DNA of 60,062 nucleotides from Eubacterium sp. (lineage in GTDB: Bacteria > Bacillota > Clostridia > Lachnospirales > Lachnospiraceae): assembly GCA_017459345.1 (NCBI GenBank), contig JAFUDC010000173.1:1-60062 (forward strand). The letters are read 5' to 3'. The notes under the pieces are model-generated. The model was not told the DNA's origin. It was given only the letters and a program-made list of their open reading frames with translations, and searched no databases. Shown piece after piece: positions 26,042 through 35,974 of this stretch (position 1 is the stretch's first letter; each line of letters begins with the position of its first letter). Made by a program: the position numbers and the translations under genes.

Positions 26042-27703
26042 ATGAAACATGCAGACAAATATAAACCGATGTATTACGCAGCCCCTGAACTTACTTTAAA
26101 GTGGGCGTTAAAGGACCATATAGAGAAGCCGCCGATCTGGTGTTCCGTTGACCTTCGTGACGGCAACCAGGCACTGATCACACCCATGAACTTAGAGGAG
26201 AAGCTGGAATTCTTCAAGCTGCTGGTGAAGGTGGGCTTTAAGGAAATTGAGATTGGTTTCCCGGCTGCTTCCGAGACAGAGTACGAATTCTGCCGCACCC
26301 TGATTGAGCAGAATCTGATTCCCGATGATGTCACCATCCAGGTTCTGACCCAGGCAAGAGAGCATATCATCAAGAAGACATTCGAGGCAATCCGGGGAGC
26401 AAAGCAGGCTATCGTCCACCTTTATAATTCCACCTCTGTTGCCCAGCGTGAGCAGGTTTTCCAGAAGGATAAGGAAGAGATCAAGAAGATCGCAACGGAT
26501 GGCGCAGAGCTCTTAAAGAGACTTACCGAAGAAGATGGGGGCAACTATCGCTTTGAGTATTCTCCTGAGAGCTTTACCGGCACGGAGGTTGAGTACGCCC
26601 TGGATGTCTGCAACGCAGTCCTTGATGTATGGCAGCCCACACCGGAGTGGCCCACCATCATCAACCTTCCGGTTACCGTGGAGCATTCCATGCCCCATGT
26701 CTATGCCAGCCAGATTGAGTATATGAATGATCATATGAAGTACAGGGACGGCGTGGTTCTCTCCCTCCATCCCCACAATGACCGCGGAACGGGTGTTGCC
26801 GATACAGAGCTTGCCCTCTTAGCCGGCGCTGACCGCGTGGAAGGAACCCTCTTCGGCAATGGAGAGCGGACCGGCAACGTGGACATCATCACGCTGGCCA
26901 TGAACATGTACACCCATGGCGTGGAGCCTAACCTGGACTTTACGGATATGCCATCCATCGTCGATGTCTATGAGCGGGTGACCCGCATGCATGTATACGA
27001 GAGACAGCCTTATGCAGGCCAGCTGGTATTCGCCGCCTTCTCCGGATCCCACCAGGATGCCATTGCCAAGGGTATGCTCTGGAGAGAGACCCATCAGGAT
27101 ATCAAGTGGACCGTTCCCTATCTTCCCATCGATCCCAAGGACCTGGGCAGGGAGTACGATGCAGATGTTATTCGTATCAACAGCCAGTCCGGCAAGGGCG
27201 GCATCGGCTTTATCTTAGAGCAGGCCTTCGGTATCCGTCTTCCCGTCAAGATGCGGGAGGAAGTGGGCTATGCCGTAAAGGATGTATCCGACCATGAGCA
27301 CAAGGAGCTGTCCCCGGAAGAGGTCCGCAAGGTATTTGAGGATATCTATGTGAATATATCCACACCGGTGAAATTCTCTGAGGTTCACTATAAGCAGGAG
27401 AACGGAATCTTCGCGGAACTCACCGTCTTCTATAAAGACCGGATGAAGATCTTCGAAGGCAGAGGAAACGGACGTCTGGATGCCGTAAGCAACGCCCTCA
27501 AGAATTACTTTAAGATTGATTACACTCTCATGACCTACGAAGAGCACGCCCTGGAGGTTCGCTCCTCATCAAAGGCCTGCTCCTATGTGGCCATCGAGGG
27601 AACGGATGATAAGATGTACTGGGGTGTTGGTATCGATGATGATATCATCGTATCCTCCGTCAAGGCATTGATCGGGGCTGTGAACCGGTATATGAATGCA
27701 TAA
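26042..27703 (+). CDS. leuA: 2-isopropylmalate synthase
   Basis: This enzyme condenses acetyl-CoA with 2-oxoisovalerate in the first committed step of leucine synthesis. The 553-residue protein is of the longer LeuA type also found in actinobacteria. Its N-terminal barrel carries WCSVDLRDGNQAL (metal- and substrate-binding) and SLHPHNDRGTGVADTELAL (metal-binding histidines, signature 2), with GNGERTGNVD after. The C-terminal ~130 residues are the regulatory domain that binds leucine for feedback inhibition. An AGGAGG site precedes the start. Transcription is controlled by the Leu T-box upstream, and a bidirectional terminator follows. Confidence 0.95.
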   Translation: MKHADKYKPMYYAAPELTLKWALKDHIEKPPIWCSVDLRDGNQALITPMNLEEKLEFFKLLVKVGFKEIEIGFPAASETEYEFCRTLIEQNLIPDDVTIQVLTQAREHIIKKTFEAIRGAKQAIVHLYNSTSVAQREQVFQKDKEEIKKIATDGAELLKRLTEEDGGNYRFEYSPESFTGTEVEYALDVCNAVLDVWQPTPEWPTIINLPVTVEHSMPHVYASQIEYMNDHMKYRDGVVLSLHPHNDRGTGVADTELALLAGADRVEGTLFGNGERTGNVDIITLAMNMYTHGVEPNLDFTDMPSIVDVYERVTRMHVYERQPYAGQLVFAAFSGSHQDAIAKGMLWRETHQDIKWTVPYLPIDPKDLGREYDADVIRINSQSGKGGIGFILEQAFGIRLPVKMREEVGYAVKDVSDHEHKELSPEEVRKVFEDIYVNISTPVKFSEVHYKQENGIFAELTVFYKDRMKIFEGRGNGRLDAVSNALKNYFKIDYTLMTYEEHALEVRSSSKACSYVAIEGTDDKMYWGVGIDDDIIVSSVKALIGAVNRYMNA

Positions 27704-27715
27704 TGATATAAATAA

Positions 27716-27745
27716 CTGCCTGGGCAATTATGTCCAGGCAGTTTT
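27716..27745. terminator. Bidirectional terminator between leuA and clpB
   Basis: CTGCCTGG (27716-27723) and CCAGGCAG (27734-27741) form an 8-bp stem followed by TTTT, with A-rich sequence on the other side. It lies between the convergent leuA and clpB stops. Confidence 0.8.
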
Positions 27746-27754
27746 ATCTATTAC

Positions 27755-30340
27755 TTATCTGGCCACCCTGGCAGTCAGCCTGCCATCAGTAAGCCCGATC
27801 TCAATGGTATCCTCAGGAGAGACATTGCCCTCCAGAATCAGCCTTGCGGCCAGGGTATCCACGTTCTTTGTAAGGAACCGCTTTAAGGGACGGGCTCCAT
27901 AGGCCGGATCGTAGCCATTATCAATAACATAGGCCTTAGCCGCATCAGTGAGGGTAATCTGAATCTCCTTATCAGAGAGCCGTTTGTTAACTTCGGCCAT
28001 CAGCAGGTCGATAATGCCGCCGATGTTATCCTTGGTCAAAGGCTTGAACATGATGATCTCATCAAGACGATTGAGGAATTCCGGACGGAAGTGGTTTCTT
28101 AGCTCCTGGTTAACCATGTTCTCTGCCTCGGGACGGATATTGCCGTCGGCATCGATGCCCTCCAGCAGGTACTGGGATCCGATGTTGGAGGTCATGATCA
28201 GAATGGTGTTCTTAAAGTCCACCGTTCTCCCCTGGGAATCGGTAATCCGGCCATCATCCAGGACCTGAAGGAGAACATTGAAGACATCCGGGTGGGCCTT
28301 CTCTATCTCATCGAAAAGGACAACGGAGTAGGGTTTTCTCCGAACGGCCTCAGTCAGCTGTCCACCCTCTTCATATCCAACATATCCGGGAGGTGCTCCG
28401 ATCAGACGGGAGACGGAGAACTTCTCCATATACTCACTCATATCAATCCGGACCATGTTCTGTTCATTATCAAAGAGACTCTCTGCCAGGGACTTGGCCA
28501 GCTCAGTCTTGCCCACACCGGTGGGTCCCATGAAAAGGAAGGAACCGATCGGCTTGGAGGGATCCTTGATTCCGGCTTTGGACCGGATGATGGCTTCAGT
28601 AACCTTCTGTACACCCTCGTCCTGGCCTACTACCCGCTTATGAAGCTCTTCATCCAGGTGCAGGGTCTTATTCCTCTCACTCTCGGTCAGCTTGGCAACA
28701 GGGATGCCGGTCCAGCGGCTGATGATCTTGGCAATCTCCTCATCGGTAACACTCTCATGCACCAGGGAAGACTCCTTCTTCTTAGCCAGCTCTTCCTCCT
28801 GGGCCAGCTGCTTAGTCAGTTCAGGAAGTCTGCCATACTGGAGCTCCGCTGCCTTGTTGAGGTCATAATTTCTCTGGGCAATCTGAATCTCGTTATTCAG
28901 GGCTTCAATTTCTTCTTTCAGCTTGGAGACGCGCTCCACTGCGGACTTCTCCGCATCCCAGGTAGCCTTCCTGGTCTGGAAGTCCTCCCGCAATTCGGCC
29001 AGATCCTTCTGAAGATTCTCCAGTCTTTCCTGACTCAGATGGTCTGTCTCCTTCTTCAGGGCAGCTTCCTCAATCTCCATCTGCATGATCTTCCTCTGAA
29101 TCTCATCCAGCTCCGTGGGCAGGGAATCCAGCTCCGTCTTGATCATGGCGCAGGCCTCATCCACCAGGTCGATGGCCTTATCCGGCAGGAACCGGTCTGT
29201 GATGTAGCGGTTGGAAAGAGTCGCTGCGCTTACCAGGGCGGAATCGGCAATCTTCACCCCGTGGAAGACTTCATAGCGGTCTTTCAGGCCTCTTAAGATG
29301 GAAATGGTATCCTCCACGGTAGGTTCATCCACCATAACCGGCTGGAAACGCCGTTCCAGGGCCGCATCCTTCTCGATATACTGACGGTACTCATTAAGGG
29401 TTGTGGCGCCGATACAGTGGAGCTCACCCCTGGCCAGCATGGGCTTAAGCAGGTTGCCCGCATCCATGGCTCCATCCGCCTTTCCGGCGCCTACGATATT
29501 ATGCAGCTCATCGATGAAGAGGAGAATCTGGCCGTCGCTGGCCTTGATTTCCTCAAGGACTGCCTTCAGACGCTCCTCGAACTCACCCCGATACTTGGCA
29601 CCGGCCACCAGAGACCCCATATCCAGGGCAAATACCTTCTTATCCTTCAGGGACTCCGGCACATCTCCCTTCACGATCCGCTGGGCAAGGCCCTCTACCA
29701 CTGCGGTCTTACCAACACCGGGTTCACCAATCAGAACCGGATTGTTCTTGGTCTTCCGGGAAAGAATCCGGACTACGTTACGAATCTCGGCATCCCTTCC
29801 GATGACGGGGTCAAGCTTACCCTGCTTGGCCCTCTCCACCAGGTCATAGCCATACTTCTCCAGAGTCTCATAGGTTGCCTCCGGATTATCACTGACCACC
29901 TTCTGGTTGCCCCGGACAGTGGAAAGTGCCTGCAGGAAACGCTCCCTGCTGATGCCATATGCCTGGAAAAGCTTCTTAATCTCACTGTTCGGATGCTTGA
30001 TCAGGGACAGGAAGAGGTGCTCCACGGAGACATACTCATCTCCCATGGCCTTGGACTCATCCTCGGCGCTGACCAGGACCTGGTTTAAGCTCTTGCTGAC
30101 ATAAACCTGGCCGCCGGAAACCTTGGGCTTCTTCTCTACGGCCTTCTGAGCCTGGGCAAGAAATGCTTCCTTGTTAATCTCCATCTTCTCCACCAGCTTC
30201 AGAATCAGGCTGTCCTCTATGGTCAGCAAACTGTAGAGCAGATGCTCCTGGTCCACCTCAGGGCTTCCATACTCATATGCCATCTTCTCGCATTTATTGA
30301 CGGCTTCTATGGATTTCTGTGTAAATTTATTAATATTCAT
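27755..30340 (-). CDS. clpB: ATP-dependent disaggregase ClpB
   Basis: ClpB is a hexameric AAA+ chaperone that, with DnaK, pulls proteins out of aggregates. The 861-residue protein has the N-terminal Clp repeat domain, a first ATPase domain ([13 protein letters not shown], Walker B LFIDELHN), the long coiled-coil M-domain (about residues 405-525) that marks ClpB rather than ClpA/C, and a second ATPase domain ([24 protein letters not shown]). No ClpP-binding loop tripeptide stands out. Its promoter lies within a perfect CIRCE element, so HrcA should repress it. Confidence 0.97.
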   Translation of the reverse strand: MNINKFTQKSIEAVNKCEKMAYEYGSPEVDQEHLLYSLLTIEDSLILKLVEKMEINKEAFLAQAQKAVEKKPKVSGGQVYVSKSLNQVLVSAEDESKAMGDEYVSVEHLFLSLIKHPNSEIKKLFQAYGISRERFLQALSTVRGNQKVVSDNPEATYETLEKYGYDLVERAKQGKLDPVIGRDAEIRNVVRILSRKTKNNPVLIGEPGVGKTAVVEGLAQRIVKGDVPESLKDKKVFALDMGSLVAGAKYRGEFEERLKAVLEEIKASDGQILLFIDELHNIVGAGKADGAMDAGNLLKPMLARGELHCIGATTLNEYRQYIEKDAALERRFQPVMVDEPTVEDTISILRGLKDRYEVFHGVKIADSALVSAATLSNRYITDRFLPDKAIDLVDEACAMIKTELDSLPTELDEIQRKIMQMEIEEAALKKETDHLSQERLENLQKDLAELREDFQTRKATWDAEKSAVERVSKLKEEIEALNNEIQIAQRNYDLNKAAELQYGRLPELTKQLAQEEELAKKKESSLVHESVTDEEIAKIISRWTGIPVAKLTESERNKTLHLDEELHKRVVGQDEGVQKVTEAIIRSKAGIKDPSKPIGSFLFMGPTGVGKTELAKSLAESLFDNEQNMVRIDMSEYMEKFSVSRLIGAPPGYVGYEEGGQLTEAVRRKPYSVVLFDEIEKAHPDVFNVLLQVLDDGRITDSQGRTVDFKNTILIMTSNIGSQYLLEGIDADGNIRPEAENMVNQELRNHFRPEFLNRLDEIIMFKPLTKDNIGGIIDLLMAEVNKRLSDKEIQITLTDAAKAYVIDNGYDPAYGARPLKRFLTKNVDTLAARLILEGNVSPEDTIEIGLTDGRLTARVAR

Positions 30341-30380
30341 AGGGAAACCTCCTTTATCTCATTATTTATGTTAAAGCAGT

Positions 30381-30399
30381 GTTATATTCGAAGTATAAC
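30381..30399 (-). promoter_or_regulatory. Hairpin in the clpB 5' untranslated region
   Basis: GTTATA (30381-30386) and TATAAC (30394-30399) pair around TTCGAAG. It lies between the clpB -10 box and its ribosome binding site and may shape mRNA stability or thermosensing; no function is shown. Confidence 0.4.
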
Positions 30400-30413
30400 A
30401 GCTTTATGATTCT

Positions 30414-30455
30414 GTTATAACACAAAAATTAGCACTCGTCAAGCCCGAGTGCTAA
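30414..30455 (-). promoter_or_regulatory. clpB promoter with CIRCE operator
   Basis: TTAGCACTC (30429-30437), nine bases, and GAGTGCTAA (30447-30455) form a perfect CIRCE, the HrcA heat-shock repressor site. On the minus strand the -35 TTGACG (30437-30442) lies inside CIRCE and the -10 TATAAC (30414-30419) follows at 17 bp, so bound HrcA would block RNA polymerase directly. Confidence 0.95.
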
Positions 30456-30613
30456 CAATTTTGTATTATTTTACTTCTTGCGAAGAAAACGATAATTCGA
30501 TAAAATGTAACTACACAGAGCCATGCGTAATATGTATGAAGCAGATCCGGCTCTGAGTAGATACACTAAATATAATATGAACAAATGCATTAAATCATAA
30601 CAAGGAGGTCATC

Positions 30614-31105
30614 ATGAACAGTATATTCCACAGAACCAGCATAAGAACATATGTAGACCAGGCCGTAGAACCCGAAAAGATCACACAAATCCTAAAGGCA
30701 GCCATGGCAGCCCCCTCTGCAGGCAACCAGCAGCCCTGGGAATTCTATGTGGTGACAGATAAGGCAACAATCGAAAAACTGTCCAGGACCAGTCCTTACG
30801 CAGGCTGCGCAGCCGCAGCACCGGTCATCATTGTTCCCTGCTGCCGCAAGGAAGCCCGATTCCCGGAGAATGTCATCATGGATCTTTCGGCAGCATCAGA
30901 GAATATCCTTCTTGAGGTTGATGCTTTGGGTCTCGGTGCCGTATGGCTGGGTATTGCTCCCCTGGAGGAGAGGATGGAAGCTGTCAGCCAGGTTCTTTCC
31001 ATCCCCGAAACCCTCATCCCCTTCTGCCTGATCCCCATAGGATATCCCCAGCAGGTAAAGCCCCAGCAGGATCGCTATGATGAGAGCCGGGTGCATTTTA
31101 TTTAA
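30614..31105 (+). CDS. Nitroreductase family flavoprotein
   Basis: The 163-residue protein matches the FMN-dependent nitroreductase fold: FHRTSIRTYVDQAVEPEKI at the N-terminus, AAMAAPSAGNQQPWEFYVV (FMN phosphate contact and dimer interface), and GLGAVWLGIAP near the C-terminus. Such enzymes reduce nitro groups, quinones or flavins with NAD(P)H, but the physiological substrate varies. An AAGGAGGTC site precedes the start. It is monocistronic, with a TATAAT near 30571. Confidence 0.88.
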   Translation: MNSIFHRTSIRTYVDQAVEPEKITQILKAAMAAPSAGNQQPWEFYVVTDKATIEKLSRTSPYAGCAAAAPVIIVPCCRKEARFPENVIMDLSAASENILLEVDALGLGAVWLGIAPLEERMEAVSQVLSIPETLIPFCLIPIGYPQQVKPQQDRYDESRVHFI

Positions 31106-31112
31106 ATAAAAA

Positions 31113-31175
31113 TCCCCCATGGCGGCCGGGGAGACCCGAGAACACATAAAGGTCTCCCCAAATCACCATGGGGTG
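31113..31175. terminator. Two-armed hairpin between nitroreductase and msmK-type genes
   Basis: CCCCATGG (31115-31122) pairs with CCATGGGG (31166-31173), and GGGGAGACC (31128-31136) pairs with GGTCTCCCC (31151-31159) inside it. AAAAA lies ahead of it. It sits between convergent stops and probably ends both transcripts. Confidence 0.65.
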
Positions 31176-31194
31176 AGAAGGTAAAAAACTATAT

Positions 31195-32292
31195 TTACTG
31201 GCAGATAACCTGCTCAGTCTCCTTGTCAAAAATGTGAACCGCCTCAGGATCTACGGCCAGCTTCACCGTCTCTCCCATCTTGGCAGCAATCTTGCTTGGT
31301 ACTCTGGAAATCATCTTCTTCTCATTAATCTTGAAGTAGAGATAAACTTCTGATCCCATCATCTCATCCAATGTGATATAGGCATCAATCACGGACTTGC
31401 CGGCTGCTGCAACAATGTCCTTTTCTATATGAAGGTCTTCCGGACGAACTCCCAGAACAACTTCCTTGCCAAGGTAAGGCTTGATGGCATCATCATTCAC
31501 CGGAACCTTTGTGTTGTCAAAGGCAACAACATAGGAATCCCCATCTTTCTCAACTACACCATCGATGAAGTTCATCTGGGGTGATCCGATGAATCCTGCC
31601 ACGAACATATTGCAGGGATGATCATAAAGCTCCTGGGGTGTGTCAAACTGCTGGATGATACCATCCTTCATGACGCAGATCCGGTCGCCCATGGTCATGG
31701 CCTCTGTCTGGTCATGGGTTACATAGACGAATGTGGTCTGCAGCTCCTGATGAAGGGAGGAAATCTGACTTCTCATCTCCGTACGAAGCTTGGCGTCCAG
31801 GTTGGACAGGGGCTCATCCAGGAGGAATACCTCAGGATTACGAACCATGGCACGGCCTAAGGCCACACGCTGACGCTGACCACCGGAGAGGGCCTTGGGC
31901 TTGCGGTCCAGGTACTGCTCAAGCTCCAGGATCCTGGCAGCCTCCCTGACCTTTCTGTCGATCTCTTCCTTGGAGGTCTTGCGAAGCTCCAGGGCAAATG
32001 CCATATTCTTATAGACTGTCATATGAGGATAGAGGGCGTAGCTCTGGAAAACCATGGCGATATCACGGTTCTTGGGAGCCACATCGTTGACCCTCTTATC
32101 ACCGATGAAAAGGTCCCCATCTGTGATGGACTCAAGCCCTGCAATCATACGAAGGGTGGTGGACTTTCCGCATCCGGAAGGTCCGACCAGCACAACAAAC
32201 TCTTTATCTTTAATCTCCAGATTCAGATCCGGAACAACGGTTACTCCGTTATCATATGTCTTAACAACATGCTTAAATGTAATTCCAGCCAT
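31195..32292 (-). CDS. msmK: Sugar ABC transporter ATP-binding protein (MsmK/UgpC type)
   Basis: This ATPase powers carbohydrate importers of the CUT1 class and is often shared by several of them. The 365-residue protein has Walker A GPSGCGKST, the Q-loop MVFQSYALYPHMTV, signature LSGGQRQRVALGRAM, Walker B VFLLDEPLSNLDAKL, the H-loop YVTHDQTEAM, and a C-terminal MOP/OB regulatory domain of about 130 residues. It is the last gene of the leftward sugar operon, separated from the permease gene by a dispersed repeat, and has its own AGGAGG site. Confidence 0.93.
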   Translation of the reverse strand: MAGITFKHVVKTYDNGVTVVPDLNLEIKDKEFVVLVGPSGCGKSTTLRMIAGLESITDGDLFIGDKRVNDVAPKNRDIAMVFQSYALYPHMTVYKNMAFALELRKTSKEEIDRKVREAARILELEQYLDRKPKALSGGQRQRVALGRAMVRNPEVFLLDEPLSNLDAKLRTEMRSQISSLHQELQTTFVYVTHDQTEAMTMGDRICVMKDGIIQQFDTPQELYDHPCNMFVAGFIGSPQMNFIDGVVEKDGDSYVVAFDNTKVPVNDDAIKPYLGKEVVLGVRPEDLHIEKDIVAAAGKSVIDAYITLDEMMGSEVYLYFKINEKKMISRVPSKIAAKMGETVKLAVDPEAVHIFDKETEQVICQ

Positions 32293-32329
32293 GTGGATAT
32301 ACCTCCTCTATATACTCCTGCTTTTTTCT

Positions 32330-32395
32330 ACTAATGTTGTCGGATGCCCGATTTTGTAGCTCTCTTGCTACGCAATCGAGACAAAATCCGGCTCC
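32330..32395 (-). repeat. Dispersed palindromic repeat, family A, copy 2
   Basis: Read on the minus strand this 66-bp element begins GGAGCCGGATTTTGTCTC, has the complementary arm ACAAAATC, and ends GGGCATCCGACAACATTAGT. It matches the element at 25940-26004 at both ends and in the arms, differing mainly in the loop. It lies between the MalG-type permease and the msmK-type ATPase genes, within one operon. Confidence 0.7.
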
Positions 32396-32399
32396 TTTT

Positions 32400-33251
32400 T
32401 TACTCTTTCACACCACCAAGGGTAACACCATCAACAATATATCTGGATAAGAACAGATAAACAATAATAATCGGAACAATAGCGATGGTGATCAGCATAT
32501 AAACCTTACCCATATCAAACTTCAGGAAATCCGCACTTCGAAGAGCTGCAATCAGGATCGGCAGGGTCTTCTTCTTGTTATCCGAGATAACCAAAGCGGG
32601 AATAAAGTAGTTATTCCAGGAGGATACAAAAGCAAAGATTGCCTGAACCGCGATGGCCGGCTTCATGATGGGAAGCACGATACGGTTAAATGTCTTGAAC
32701 TCTCCGCAGCCGTCAATCCTGGCCGCTTCTACCAGATCCAGCGGAAGACTGGACTGAATGTAGCTGTACATGAAATAGAATACAGCCGGGGAAGCAATGG
32801 CCGGCAGGAAGAGAGGCCACAGGGTGTTGATCATATGCATCTTTGTTACCAGGCGGACAAAACCAAGGGCTGATACCTGGGTCGGCATGGAAAGAATAAG
32901 CATGATGAAAATGAATGCAGGTCTTTTCAGCTTGAAATCATAGGCATACAGGCCGTAAGCTGTCATAGCTGAAAAATAGGTTGACAAGGCAGCTGAACAG
33001 GACGAAACGATCAGACTGTTCTTGATTCCGGATAACACCGGGATATTGGCATCTGCCAGCACATGCTTAAAGTTAACCACAAGGCTCTTTCCCGGAATGA
33101 AAGAGAATCCTTTTTGAATCGCGGAATGGCTCCGGGTGGCGTTAATAATCAGGATGTAGAAGAAGAAGAGGCAGAGGAATGCCAGAAAAATCAGCACAAT
33201 ATGTGCAAAAACCGTAAAAGGAACACTGCTTTTTTCTTTTGCTTCTCTCAT
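32400..33251 (-). CDS. Carbohydrate ABC transporter permease, MalG type
   Basis: The 283-residue inner-membrane permease has six hydrophobic segments and the EAA loop for the ATPase (LVEAARIDGCGEFKTFNRIVLPIMKP). It pairs with the MalF-type permease three bases upstream. Its ATPase partner is probably the MsmK-type protein downstream. By context it imports cello-oligosaccharides. Confidence 0.93.
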   Translation of the reverse strand: MREAKEKSSVPFTVFAHIVLIFLAFLCLFFFYILIINATRSHSAIQKGFSFIPGKSLVVNFKHVLADANIPVLSGIKNSLIVSSCSAALSTYFSAMTAYGLYAYDFKLKRPAFIFIMLILSMPTQVSALGFVRLVTKMHMINTLWPLFLPAIASPAVFYFMYSYIQSSLPLDLVEAARIDGCGEFKTFNRIVLPIMKPAIAVQAIFAFVSSWNNYFIPALVISDNKKKTLPILIAALRSADFLKFDMGKVYMLITIAIVPIIIVYLFLSRYIVDGVTLGGVKE

Positions 33252-33253
33252 TA

Positions 33254-34195
33254 TTATTTTCCTCCTTTCTTCTTTCTGGCTTTCCTTCCGGAGCCGTCAT
33301 CTCCGTTTAAGGAGAAGTAAACTCCGATACACAGGATAGCACAGATGATAAACAGGATAACTGAAACCGCACCGGCCATACCATAGTTCTTACTATAGAG
33401 GTGATTGTTCAGATACATGATAATGGTGGTTACCATACGGTTGGGAGTACCTTTACCATTAGTTAAAATCTGCGGTACATCGAACATCTGGAGACCGCCC
33501 AGCATGGATGTAATCAGTACGTAAACAAGAATGGGACGAATCATGGGCAGAGTAATCTTAAAGAATATCTGCAGGTGACTGCACCCGTCAAGCTCTGCTG
33601 CCTCAAAGAGGGCCGGATTGATGCCCATAACCGCTGCCATGAGCAGGATGGTGGTATTACCAAACCACATAAGGAAGTTCATCAGTCCCACCAGACCCCT
33701 TGCTCCCCAGACGGTAGACAGGAAACGGAAGGGTACTTTGATCAGGCCGGCGGAAATCAGGAAGGAGTTCACCGGACCGTTATCGGAGAACAGTGCAAAG
33801 AAGAGCATGGCAAATGCAGAGGCCATGATCAGGTTTGGCATGTAGATAACAACCTTAAAAAACTGCTTCCCGCGAATGCGCAGGCGCAGGTCAGTAAACC
33901 AGGCAGCCAGCACCAGGGATATAAAAATCTGCGGCAGGAAACCGATGATCCAGAGTATCAGTGTATTCCCCATATATTTCAGGAAATCACTTTCAAAAAG
34001 AGCCTTGTAGTTGGCTAATCCAACAGGGTTGGGGCCTATGATTTTCAACCCGCTTCTGTAATACTCAAAAAAACTGTAGTAGATTGTTGACCCCAGCGGA
34101 ATCAACTGAAAAATCAGGAAAGCTGCAAAGAAGGGGAAAATAAAGATATAGCCCCACTTTGCATAGCTGACATTATCCTTCTTTTCCTTTCCCAT
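33254..34195 (-). CDS. Carbohydrate ABC transporter permease, MalF type
   Basis: The 313-residue permease has about six membrane segments and an EAA loop (LFEAAELDGCSHLQIFFKITLPMIRP). Its C-terminus is lysine-rich. The gap of 2 bp to the MalG-type gene implies coupled translation. It is separated from the binding-protein gene by a 329-bp hairpin region. Confidence 0.93.
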   Translation of the reverse strand: MGKEKKDNVSYAKWGYIFIFPFFAAFLIFQLIPLGSTIYYSFFEYYRSGLKIIGPNPVGLANYKALFESDFLKYMGNTLILWIIGFLPQIFISLVLAAWFTDLRLRIRGKQFFKVVIYMPNLIMASAFAMLFFALFSDNGPVNSFLISAGLIKVPFRFLSTVWGARGLVGLMNFLMWFGNTTILLMAAVMGINPALFEAAELDGCSHLQIFFKITLPMIRPILVYVLITSMLGGLQMFDVPQILTNGKGTPNRMVTTIIMYLNNHLYSKNYGMAGAVSVILFIICAILCIGVYFSLNGDDGSGRKARKKKGGK

Positions 34196-34317
34196 AGTAT
34201 TTTTCCTCCTCTAAAATCCTATGTCTATCCGATTAATGCTACACATGCCCGGATATATATCTCCTGCATAACAAGCAGCACATAATCCGGTTCCCCCTAA
34301 GGGGCAGGTTATTCTCT

Positions 34318-34437
34318 ATGACACAGGGAACTGTTCTCAAGTGCTGTTCTTTGGAAGACCAGAACCGTCTCCTGTCTGAAACTGCCGCCAAAAGCAGCTC
34401 CCTGTGCCATAGAAAAGGGGTGGGCAGTGCCCACCCC
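34318..34437 (-). terminator. Attenuator-like hairpins between binding-protein and permease genes
   Basis: Within the 329-bp gap, GGGGTGGGC/GCCCACCCC (34417-34437) is a strong stem followed on the minus strand by TTTTCT. Next comes a long stem between ATGACACAGGGAACTG (34318-34333) and CAGCTCCCTGTGCCAT (34395-34410). Such partial terminators after a binding-protein gene are a common way to make more binding protein than permease. The rest of the gap (34196-34317 and 34438-34524) shows nothing else. Confidence 0.7.
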
Positions 34438-34524
34438 GCATCTCCATAAGTTTGTCTGACTTATTCTCTTCTAATCAGAATTGATTAAATGATATATGTA
34501 AGATCAAACATGAATCCGAGCGGA

Positions 34525-35952
34525 TTATTCCGGCCAGGTAACTCCCGTTAATTCAGGATACATCTCTGTGATAGCAGTTTCGAAGTTAGCCTTAGCTGTG
34601 TCAATATCAACGTTGCCATCAAAGTAATCCTTGAATGCAGCCTGGAACTTCTCGTTGCAGCCCTGGTCATACGGACCGGCGTTGCTCATATCGATCTTCT
34701 CAGCAGCTTCTGCGAAGAGAGCGATGTGGTTCTGTCCGCCAAGGAAGTCGGAACCGAATTCCGGATCCTCTGCCAGTTCCTTCATAGCAGGAATGTTGTT
34801 GGTGTAATCCTGTGTATCGATAGTGATCTGCTTGTCAATGTCAGCGTTGCATGTCAGCTGATACATAACATCTTTTACAAGGTCAGCGTCATCTGTTCCT
34901 GCTGCAGCGCAGATCCAGGTTCCGCCCCAGTAATATGGCTGAGGTCCTTCGCAAACTGCGTAGTCACCATAGATACCATTGCCGACTTCAAGCTTTCCGC
35001 CTTCTGCTTCCGGAGTCTCAAGAGAGTTTCCAAGAAGTGTGAAGTTGATTCCCCATGTGGAATAGAAGAAACCAAATACATTACCCTTGGGGCCCTGGTC
35101 TGCTGCCCAGCCGTCATCCCACAGGGAAGTCTTGTTGTTATATCCGTTATCTGTAAAGGTCTTGGTCTGGTCAACCCATTTCATGATGTTGGCATCAACA
35201 ACAACGTCTGTACCGTCTACCCAAGGAGCAGATACATTGTTGGAGAATGTACGGTAAGAATCATCATAACCGGAGAGCATCTTGTAGCCCTTGTCAGCAG
35301 CCTGTGCAGCTACTTCGTTGAACTTATCCCAGTCAGCTAAAGCTGCCTGAACCTCTGTCGGATCATCTGTTCCCAGAACATCCTTGGCGATGGAACGACG
35401 ATATGCGAACAGACCAGGTGTAGCCTGCCATGTTGTTCCCTTGATGGCTCCGTTGGAATCAGTAACGATGTCCTTGGTGTACTGATACTGATCAGCCATG
35501 TCTGCTTCGGTAAGGCCAAGATCAGCTACATTCATGGTATAGTCGGAATCTACATATTTTAATGCATAGTCAGCTTCGATCAGGAAGATATCAATCTTGT
35601 CGTTATCAGCTGCGTTCTCCTGATTTAAAAGAGCTTCATCCAGCTTATCCTGATAGTTGTTGCCTTCGTTGGGGTTGATGGTCCACTTAACGGTAGTGCC
35701 ATCTTCCAGTGTTGTAGTGGACTTATCCTCTGCAACTTCCTTAACGCCTGGATAATAGTCGTTAAAACGGCTCTGGAACTCATCATTCCAGCACCAGATG
35801 TTCAGGATCTTGCCGCCTTCTGCTGCTGCCTGTGTGCTCTCTTCTGCTGCACCTGTGGATTCACCTGCACCGCTGTCACCGCAGGCTGCCATGGATAATA
35901 CCATAGTACCGGCTAAAGCGAGCGCCAGTAAAGACTTTACACTTTTTCTCAT
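34525..35952 (-). CDS. Carbohydrate ABC transporter substrate-binding lipoprotein
   Basis: The 475-residue protein has a lipoprotein signal (lipobox MAAC, Cys24) and then an acidic low-complexity linker (GAGESTGAAEESTQAAAEGG) ahead of the type I/II sugar-binding fold, which starts near ILNIWCWNDEFQSRF. It captures sugar outside and delivers it to the two permeases. By its place between a LacI gene and cellobiose enzymes, the ligand is probably cellobiose or a longer cello-oligosaccharide. It follows lacI by 22 bp with a good ribosome binding site. Confidence 0.92.
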   Translation of the reverse strand: MRKSVKSLLALALAGTMVLSMAACGDSGAGESTGAAEESTQAAAEGGKILNIWCWNDEFQSRFNDYYPGVKEVAEDKSTTTLEDGTTVKWTINPNEGNNYQDKLDEALLNQENAADNDKIDIFLIEADYALKYVDSDYTMNVADLGLTEADMADQYQYTKDIVTDSNGAIKGTTWQATPGLFAYRRSIAKDVLGTDDPTEVQAALADWDKFNEVAAQAADKGYKMLSGYDDSYRTFSNNVSAPWVDGTDVVVDANIMKWVDQTKTFTDNGYNNKTSLWDDGWAADQGPKGNVFGFFYSTWGINFTLLGNSLETPEAEGGKLEVGNGIYGDYAVCEGPQPYYWGGTWICAAAGTDDADLVKDVMYQLTCNADIDKQITIDTQDYTNNIPAMKELAEDPEFGSDFLGGQNHIALFAEAAEKIDMSNAGPYDQGCNEKFQAAFKDYFDGNVDIDTAKANFETAITEMYPELTGVTWPE

Positions 35953-35974
35953 TCTAAGTTACCTCCTCATAACT

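Noticed and set aside
28292..29296. 334-residue plus-strand frame opposite clpB
   Set aside because: clpB is unmistakable; long antisense frames are common opposite such codon usage.
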